Source of the DNA: Collybia mongolica
Taxonomy: Eukaryota > Basidiomycota > Agaricomycetes > Agaricales > Clitocybaceae
Length of the DNA stretch: 64,000 bases
Assembly: GCA_013420905.1 (NCBI GenBank)
Contig: JAAXNY010000016.1
Span: forward strand, 1,506,756-1,570,755
Direction of reading: 5' to 3'
In this document: piece after piece, positions 57,627 through 64,000 of the stretch
Layout: each line of letters starts with the position of its first letter
Numbering within the stretch: position 1 is the stretch's first letter
The notes under the pieces: generated by a model
What the model was told of the DNA's origin: nothing
What the model saw: only the letters and a program-made list of their open reading frames with translations
Databases searched by the model: none
Program-made: the position numbers and the translations under genes

Positions 57627-58161
57627 TGGACGACAACACAAACGCGAAGCGTTTGGGTTGGAGGACTAGTTGAGTAGGCAAAAGGGGTCCCGATAAGGAT
57701 CGATGGTTGGATTCCACCGGTCGGATCCTTTCGTCTTTTAAGACTCTTCAGATCGGGTTTTTTCGGTATACGTGTTGCTGCGGACTTTCACTTTCTTCCG
57801 AAGTTAGGCGAAAGTCGGGATACTTAGTCATCTACCTGTCAGAGGCGGCCAATGGCCATTTGCGCGCTTGACAGATGCGCAGTCGCTTCCATAGCGTCTG
57901 GCAGATCGGAATAGAACACGACATCGCCGAGGCGGGCTTACTAACTCTGCCCGAGGGCAGTGTGTTGGGCACCAATCGGCGACCGTCTATTAACGACCTT
58001 GACAACCTGTGGGAACAAAGCCAAACGGATTACTCCGGTCAGCCGTAATGATTAGCAACCTTTCACACGTCACGGTCGTTTCGGACCGGGCACGTGGCCT
58101 TTAACCGTCCATGTCGGGTCGGTGATCGGATCAAAGTCCGGTCCGGCTCAGGCGGGTTAGG
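57627..58161 (+). repeat. Subtelomeric block X, copy 1
   Basis: Starts TGGACGACAACA and includes CGATAAGGATCGATGG, CTTCCGAAGTTAGGCG, TGGCAGATCGGAATAGAACA and CCGTCTATTAACGACCTTG; ends GGCTCAGGCGGGTTAGG. It matches 62788-63320 with few differences. No open frame is conserved between the copies, so it is structural DNA. Confidence 0.85.
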
Positions 58162-58195
58162 TTATGGGGCTATTTTTTATTGGACAGGGATTGAA

Positions 58196-58420
58196 CAGGG
58201 ATTTAAATTACAGGGATGAGCAGGGATTGGGAGTAGGGATGGGCAGGGATTGGGAGCAGGGATGAGCAGGGATGGGCAGGGATTGGGAGCAGGGATGGGC
58301 AGGGATGGGCAGGGATTGGGAGCAGGGATGAGCAGGGATGGGCAGGGATTGGGAGTAGGGATGGGCAGGGATTGGGAGCAGGGATGAGCAGAGATGAGCA
58401 GGGATTGGGAGTAGGATTGA
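58196..58420 (+). repeat. G-rich minisatellite
   Basis: Irregular tandem array of GGGATGGGCA, GGGATTGGGA and GCAGGGATGA, i.e. units of about 6-18 nt built from CAGGGAT and GGGAG. One strand is strongly G-rich with spaced GGG triplets. The proline-rich open frames on the minus strand are a by-product. Confidence 0.9.
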
Positions 58421-58485
58421 GAGACAGATGGAATTCCTTTCCATCATAGGTACAGTTCATTCAAATTTACTACTACTACCATTGT

Positions 58486-58998
58486 ACTTCTGAGTCTATC
58501 ATGTCTACTTTCTTGAATAAACATACTAGCACATGAGGTTCGACGAACCTCGCATCCTTGAGTCCATGTTCCCTAATGCCACAATAGGCTGATGAGGATA
58601 AAAGTGAAGAGTCTAAGAGGTTTGGCATTGCAAGCCTCAGCTCGCTCTATTTTATCACTACTATTGACCATCAATCAGAGCCCACCAAATGAATTTTCTT
58701 GATAACAACAATTCTGGTGTGTGAGGTTCGACAAACCTCACATTTACTTCTGAGTCTATCATGCCTACTCTCTTGAACAAACATACTAGCACATGAGGTT
58801 CGACAAACCTCACATCCTTGAGTCCATGTTCCCAAATGCCTCAATAGGCTGATGAGGATAAAAATGAAGAGTCTAAGAAGTTTGGCATTGTAAGCCTCGG
58901 CTCGCTCTATTTTATTACTACTATTGATCATCAATCAGAGCCCACCAAATGCAATTTCTTGATAACAATTCTGGTGTGTGAGGTTCGTCGAACCTCGC
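58486..58998 (+). repeat. 260-bp tandem duplication
   Basis: Unit 1 (58486-58745) and unit 2 (58746-58998) both run ACTTCTGAGTCTATCATG...GAGTCCATGTTCC...AGAGTCTAAGA...CACCAAATG and differ at scattered positions. Each unit contains two copies of the GAGGTTCG palindrome. Confidence 0.9.
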
Positions 58999-59818
58999 GT
59001 TTCCGAGTAACAACACTTCCAAATGCTCCAATAGATGCGAGGTTCCACGAACCTCACATTTTGTTCACTGGTGTTTGCTGGGTGATGAGAGAGACTATGA
59101 GACGAGACTCTATGAGCCTCGCTTCGAACGCGAGAAAACCGGGGATGATGTGTTTGGTTTGGTTGGTTTGGTTAGAACTGACCGTCTGACGGTCCAATGC
59201 GAAGCCATGAAGAATACAGCAGTAACAACTAAGAAACTAATTAGACGACAAAGTGTGGCGCGGGCAGAGCTCGGTGATCCTCGAAATCAACTTACTTTGT
59301 GGAATGCAATTCTAGGTGATAGACACCACCTTGACAATTCTATCTGAGGTCAGAAGAACTCGAGTACACCGATAGCCCTAAGTAATGATGAGATAACTAA
59401 CTAGAATAATAGCAAGATCACCGAAGGGTGGAATGAGGTTTGATGAGCCTCGAGAATGGCACACCTGGAACTCGATAACGAGTGGCCAATCCCGTTTGAT
59501 AACCTACTCACATTATTTGAACCCGGGTGCAATCTTTGATCAGCTGTTCGTACATGGGATATCCTCGCCAGTAGGACCGGGAGTTTTTACACTAACTCAA
59601 TACCTCGCGTGAGATAGGCGAGGTTCGTCGAGCCTCACATTTACTCACCTGATGTGCTGCGACTAGGGGTGGCTGGTTCAGTTATGTTGGTTCGGTCGTG
59701 CCTCAGGACATTTGCGGACCTTATTCAATGACCGGAGATGAGACTCGTCGAGCTTTGCGCAATATGCATACCTCCCATGCGATAACACCAAGGATGAAAG
59801 CGAGGTTCGTGGAACCTC
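58535..59818. repeat. Cluster of ten interspersed 17-23 bp palindromes
   Basis: Core GAGGTTCGWCGAACCTC, often extended to TGYGAGG...CCTCRCA. Copies: 58535-58551, 58723-58739, 58795-58811, 58980-58996, 59039-59055, 59104-59121 (degenerate), 59435-59451, 59620-59636, 59740-59756 (degenerate) and 59802-59818. Four are explained by the 260-bp duplication; the other six lie in unrelated sequence. Several diverged copies have changes in one arm matched in the other (for example TTCC..CGAA is only partly matched, while GGTTTG..GAGCC is not). Confidence 0.85.
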
Positions 59819-60178
59819 GCGTTCTGCTCATTTGGTAACTGCAAATTGCAGGACTTCAGTTCGACAATGCTCATAAGACTCACCTTTTTATCGCACAGCC
59901 GGGAGCAGTACTCATTCTTGTTCTTGTGATTATTCTGGTTGATGAAGAACCAAGGTCGAACTGAATAAAGATGCAGGTATTAGCGCGATGCAATTAAATA
60001 TTAGAAGTATCTATTAGTCGCCAAGAAACACTATCAAAGAATACTAGACTACAAGATTATATACAAATGGAAGGTAGGTAGAGTAATTACATAGAATAGG
60101 ACAATGGCGGCTCAATCGGCCAGCCAACCAAAATGAACAGCAAGAGCGGGACGGGCGCAAATAGGGCCTACCCCGAAA
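58999..60178. other. Subtelomeric DNA with palindromes only
   Basis: Apart from the palindrome cluster I see no gene. An 87-codon frame at 59075-59347 is unsupported. Confidence 0.4.
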
Positions 60179-60741
60179 TTAGACTACAAAAACAATCAGA
60201 ATGAAAGACTTACAGGACATTCTATCGTCGTTCTCGCCCATGGTCGGCAGGTTGAAGACGCATTTCTGTTTTTAAGTTGCATAAGTTAGCTGTCTGCGAA
60301 CGGGAATCGACTTACCTGGCAGTACCATAAGCGACGGCACGTACAAGTCAGGAGATGTGGTTCGTGAGAGGCTGGATCCTCGAGACAGATCTTGAAGGAC
60401 TTAGACGAGGAGGGGGTAGGAAAATCAAGTCAACTCACCGGGCACATAGTGTCCTCGCGCCAGTGAGGATCCTATGTACTATAAGGCCGAAGCAAGAAGC
60501 GAAGAAATAAAACTTACCGACGCCTCATCCTCGAAGAAACGCTGAACCAATTGCGATGCTGGAAGGCCTGCTCGGCGAACGGACTCCATAAGAATCTCAA
60601 AGGGAATGAGTTACGCCATGCTCGATATGAAGAGAAGCGTACCTTGTGAATCCTTTCCCGAGAAAAAACACCTAGGAACGCCGGCGGGAGGGCCAGACGG
60701 AGAGACGAAACCCATGTTATACCGCGCGAGATGATGGGCAT
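60179..60741 (-). CDS. Small RING-like zinc-finger protein, multi-exon
   Basis: Possible E3 ubiquitin ligase-like protein. Exons 60741-60643, 60595-60518, 60471-60439, 60390-60316 and 60265-60179 splice in phase to about 123 residues; every junction is GT-AG with strong donors (GTACGC, GTAAGT, GTGAGT, GTAAGT). It reads MPIISRGITWVSSLRLALPP, then ILMESVRRAGLPASQLVQRF, WREDTMCPICLEDPASHEPH, and LLTCTCRRLWYCQKCVFNLP, ending at TAA 60179-60181. CPIC...C.C.....C..C gives six metal-ligand-type cysteines: the first RING pair, an atypical C-x-C pair in place of C-x-H with three extra residues, and the third pair. The last pair is absent or lies in an exon I missed. A TATAA-like element lies upstream of the ATG. 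No homologue elsewhere in the window. Confidence 0.65.
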
Positions 60742-61490
60742 GGAAGTGGTGGTGGTAGTTCAAGAGAGTGAGGTTGACTAAGTTATAAGAGCGCTTGAAG
60801 TGAATTATAAAGTTTGTTAGCAGGTACTGCGTCGTGTGCGAAATGAAACACAGAAGCTATTCGAAAAGTTAGGGACTCACTGTAATATGGTGGTTAGGGT
60901 TAAAAAAGACGGAGTAGTCGCCTTAACAATCAGATATCTTCAAGTGAGCTACATGCTGAAGAAATGGGCCTTCTTTTAGATCAAGCCGCCAAATCTTCGT
61001 GTGAGATATGACATCCCCAATACCCGCAGTATATCTCTCCGCGGAATATTTGATATATCGCATGCACACCATCTGCCACGAGGGTTCCTGTTCGTCAGTG
61101 CTGTGCGCTGCATGCTTCGGAATTCATAAACTGGAATCTCGTTATTGTCAACTCATCTGCTAGGCATCACTAGCCACGATGTTGACAGGGGTGCGATGAC
61201 TCTCGGAAAGATACAACGCCATATATCTGTATTATCGAGACGAAGTTGTAATATTGTTTACTAGAGTTTCTAAATGGGAATGACAATTTATTTTTGTTTT
61301 ACAGCGATGGTGACCGAATGGCTATCATGAGACTGGTGAGGGGATGTAAGCAGATAGCACGTGGGGCGGGAACGGATGTGGGTTTTTGCGATTAAGAACG
61401 ATCCTAAAACCTTGTGGATTATCATTAAAAGGTGTAGTAGGTTGGCTGAGAACAATATAGCTTAGACACGTTACGAGAAGAATAAGACGA
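60742..61490. other. Intergenic
   Basis: No gene recognised; promoter side of the RING-like gene. Confidence 0.4.
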
Positions 61491-61828
61491 CTTACAGACA
61501 GACGTGGGAGTAGCAATTGCAAAGTAAAGCGCTCTGCGAGACCCAATGAGGGAAGTTGGAGCGGCAGGGGGACGCTGACCACCGGGAGGAAGAGCAGTCA
61601 AGGAATGGAAACCTGACAGAGACTGTTAGCGATGCAGGACAGGACCATTGTCGCGGACGCACGGAGCTCCAACTGAGCCCAGGGACAGTCCAACGGAAGG
61701 ACGCTAGGTAACTCTTTAAAAGTAACGCGAGTACGACCGAGTTCAGAGGGCCGCAAGCACAGGTGAGGCGTCGAGAAAGAAGGAGTAGTGTCAGGAGCAA
61801 ACCCCGTAACTCTAATAATCTGATCCAA
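61491..61828 (-). CDS. Possible coding fragment of unknown function
   Basis: Open frame with composition like a real protein: IIRVTGFAPDTTPSF, LRPSELGRTRVTFKELPSVL, LDCPWAQLELRASA, followed by a possible donor CAG|GTTTCC and an acceptor GTGGTCAG leading to RPPAAPTSLIGSRRALYF. There is no start codon in frame (the first Met-like codon is TTG), and the 5' side runs into the minisatellite. It may be the tail of a gene disrupted by repeat expansion, or chance. Confidence 0.25.
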
Positions 61829-61829
61829 G

Positions 61830-61847
61830 GATGTTCACGTGAACATC
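61830..61847. repeat. 18-bp perfect palindrome
   Basis: GATGTTCACGTGAACATC, centred on CACGTG, exactly at the inner edge of the GCCGCC minisatellite. Confidence 0.8.
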
Positions 61848-61849
61848 TA

Positions 61850-62605
61850 GTGCCGCCAGTGCCGCCAGTGCCGCCAGGAATGCCGCCAGTGCCACTGACA
61901 TGAGTGCCGCCAGTGCCGCCAGTGCCGCCAGGAATGCCGCCAGTGCCACTGATATGAGTGCCGCCAGTGCCGCCAGTGCCGCTAACCCTTAATGCTGCCA
62001 ACCATAGGGTAATGCCGCCAGCTATAGAGTAATGCCGCCAATGCCGCCAGTGCCGCCAGTGCTGCTAACTCTTAATGCCGCCAGCTATAGAGTAATGCTG
62101 CCAATGCCGCCAGTGCCGCTAGTGCCACTGACATGAGTGCCACCAGGATATAGGGTAATGCCACCAGCTATAGAGTAATGCCGCCAGTGCCGCCAGTGCC
62201 GCTAACTCTTAATGCCGCCAGCTATAAAGTAATGCCGCCAATGCCGCCAGTGCCGCCAGTGCCACTGACATGAGTGCCGCCAGCTATAAAGTAATGCCGC
62301 CAATGCCGCCAGTGCCGCTAACTCTTAATGCCGCCAACCATAGGGTAATGCCGCCAATGCCGCCAGTGCCGCCAGTGCCGCTAACTCTTAATGCCGCCAA
62401 CTATAGGGTGATGCCACCAGTGCCATCAATGCCGCCAGTGCCACTGGAGTCAGTGCTGCCAGGACATAAGGTAATGCTGCCAGCTACAGAGCAATGCTGC
62501 CAGTGCCGCCAGGATATAAGGTAATGCCGCCAGCTATAGAGTAATGCCACCAATGCCGCCAGTGCCGCCAGGGTCAATGCTGCCAAAGCCACCAGTTATA
62601 GGTGA
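61850..62605 (+). repeat. GCCGCC-type minisatellite, about 750 bp
   Basis: Built from 9-nt units TGCCGCCAG and AATGCCGCC, interrupted at intervals by AGCTATAGAGTAATG, AACTCTTAATG and ACTGACATGAGTG pieces, giving a higher-order pattern. The glycine/threonine-rich minus-strand frame (GGTGGTHISGTGGIPGG) and the plus-strand frame at 62270-62524 come from the repeat. Confidence 0.9.
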
Positions 62606-62769
62606 CCTCTACTGGCACTACTCAGGGTCCAAACCTACTTGACCAAATTTAACAAAATGACCAAGTTTTATATGAAAAAGTTTTAATTTTTCCAAAGTTT
62701 TAAAACTCAAAAAACTTTAAATTATTGTCAAGTTGAGACCTTTGAGATAAGATTGATAAGATTGTTAAT
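62606..62769. other. AT-rich spacer
   Basis: A/T-rich block with runs of A and T (AAAGTTTTAATTTTTCC and similar) separating the minisatellite from the second interstitial telomere. Confidence 0.6.
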
Positions 62770-62787
62770 TTAGGGTTAGGGTTAGGG
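62770..62787 (+). repeat. Interstitial telomeric repeat, 3 units
   Basis: Three TTAGGG units before block X copy 2, exactly as at 57609. Confidence 0.95.
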
Positions 62788-63320
62788 TGGACGACAACAA
62801 AAACGCGAAGCGTTTTTGTTGGAGGATATAGTTGAGTAGGCGAAATTTACCGATAAGGATCGATGGAGGAGACCACCGGTCGGATCCTTTCGTCTTTTAA
62901 GACTCTTCAGATCGGTTTTAGGGTGTATACGGGTTGCTGCGGACTTTAGCTTTCTTCCGAAGTTAGGCGAAAGTCGGGATACTTAGTCATCTACCTGTCA
63001 GAGGCGGCCAATGGCCATTTGCGCGCATGACAGATGCGCAGTCGCTTCCATAGCGTCTGGCAGATCGGAATAGAACACGACATCGCCGAAGCGGGCTTAC
63101 TAACTCTGCCCGAAGGCAGTGTGTTGGGCACCAATCGGCGACCGTCTATTAACGACCTTGACAACCTGTGGGAACAAAGCCGAACGGATTACTCCGGTCA
63201 GCTATAATGATTAGCAACCTTTCACACGTCGCGGTCATTTCGGACCGGGCACGTGGCCTTTAACCGTCCATGTCGGGCCGGTGGTCGGATCAAAGTCCGG
63301 TCCGGCTCAGGCGGGTTAGG
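62788..63320 (+). repeat. Subtelomeric block X, copy 2
   Basis: Direct repeat of 57627-58161 with the same landmarks. Both copies begin with a small inverted repeat around GCGAAGCG. Confidence 0.85.
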
Positions 63321-63362
63321 GAGGAACGAGCAACCGAGCGAAGCGAGGTTGCGAGTGACTTT

Positions 63363-63495
63363 GGTACGATGAGTTGCGTTACAAACAAGCAACAGGGTTG
63401 GGGGAATCCCCCACCCGACCTGTTTCGTATAAGTACTCATCAGGCCTGTTTGTTAATGTTTAATCAGTTTCTCCGCTCGCGCCGCCGCACCGTTA
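63363..63495 (+). repeat. Subtelomeric block Y, copy 2
   Basis: Direct repeat of 57472-57604. It lies downstream of block X, whereas at 57.5 kb the Y copy lies upstream of X. It is joined to X by GAGCGAAGCGAGGTTGCGAG. Confidence 0.85.
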
Positions 63496-63886
63496 CGGCG
63501 CGCGCGCGGTTTTTCCGAGCGACCACAGCGTAAACCCCTCAGACACATGTTGCGCCATGTGAGGGGGTGTGCGCTGGCATGCGCGCTCGACGCGCATGGA
63601 ACGCGGTCCATATTGGCCCGCCCTACCTTAGTATTTATCCGATACGCGGATCAATTTCGGTTAGCTATTCACCGACGCGGATCAATAAAGAAGATGGATC
63701 TCGTGCCTGGATCTTATCTTCTTTTAGCCGCGCTATACTTAGGCGCCGGGCCCCATCGGCCCGGCTACTTAGCCTTTAAGGTTAAAGGTTAGCGGTTAGG
63801 GTTAGGCTATTATTCGTTAAAATAAAAGACCGTTAGCTGGTCGTTTCGACGGTTAAGTCGAAGCTACGTACGTTAGGGTTAGGATG

Positions 63887-64000
63887 TTAGGGTTAGGGTT
63901 AGGGTTAGGGTTAGGGTTAGGGTTAGGGTTAGGGTTAGGGTTAGGGTTAGGGTTAGGGTTAGGGTTAGGGTTAGGGTTAGGGTTAGGGTTAGGGTTAGGG
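63887..64000 (+). repeat. Telomere, 19 x TTAGGG
   Basis: Uninterrupted G-strand repeats to the end of the window, preceded by degenerate TTAGGGTTAGGATG and, at 63795-63806, two more units. The G-rich strand reads 5' to 3' outward, so this is the right-hand end of a chromosome. Confidence 0.99.

Noticed and set aside
57627..58161. Telomere-linked helicase gene in block X
   Set aside because: No long conserved frame and no helicase motif in either copy.
58203..58460. Proline/serine-rich minus-strand frames
   Set aside because: Produced by the GGGAT minisatellite; no start context or non-repeat sequence.
58535..59818. CRISPR-like array
   Set aside because: The palindromes are unevenly spaced (about 60-310 bp), the genome is eukaryotic and there are no cas genes.
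61492..62001. Gly/Thr-rich 169-codon frame and the plus frame 62270-62524
   Set aside because: Repeat translation of the GCCGCC minisatellite.

Overview
This is the end of a chromosome from a filamentous basidiomycete, most likely an agaricomycete. The window finishes in 19 uninterrupted TTAGGG units (63887-64000). Genes carry many short GT-AG introns of about 45-60 nt. The families seen (DUF6699-like proteins, F-box/LRR-type singletons, HET domains, class I hydrophobin, GH3, GH30, cutinase) fit a mushroom-forming or wood/plant-associated fungus. I cannot name the species from sequence alone.

Layout. 1-937 holds the end of a multi-spanning membrane protein gene that runs off the left edge. 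About 1330-5500 is strikingly poor in CpG and holds only relics, of which I recognise a GH3 beta-glucosidase piece and a class I hydrophobin. 6088-8128 is a berberine-bridge-type FAD oxidoreductase killed by C-to-T type stops. 8485-9520 is a broken HET gene. From 10763 to 25636 lies a large imperfect palindrome. Each arm carries an intact HMG-box gene (the two genes point at each other), a small secreted-protein gene (complete on the left, truncated on the right) and GH3 sequence (intact gene on the right, C-terminal fragment on the left). Between the arms sit a second broken HET gene and the 5' part of the GH3 gene. A hAT element with a perfect 8-bp target duplication lies exactly at the left arm boundary.

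26-31 kb holds an F-box relic, an intact 3'-5' exonuclease and an F-box gene cut short next to a second hAT terminus. 32-41 kb is a secreted-enzyme and transport stretch: cutinase (with a 90-bp perfect hairpin just upstream), a 480-residue F-box protein, a seven-exon MFS transporter and a GH30 glucanase with one in-frame stop. 43-57 kb holds three DUF6699-type genes, a secreted cysteine-containing protein and two more copies of the membrane protein family seen at the left edge (one intact, one decayed).

The last 6.5 kb is typical subtelomere. Two direct copies of a ~550-bp block are each headed by three TTAGGG units, with a ~130-bp companion block, two minisatellites, a 260-bp tandem duplication and a cluster of ten short palindromes (58535-59818). 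A previously unannotated multi-exon gene for a small RING-like protein (60179-60741) sits about 3 kb from the telomere.

There is no single pathway here. The pattern is duplication, inversion, transposon insertion and C-to-T decay in subtelomeric DNA, with secreted carbohydrate and cutin-degrading enzymes and self/non-self (HET) genes as passengers. All exon boundaries are my own reading of splice consensus and phase; none is backed by transcripts.
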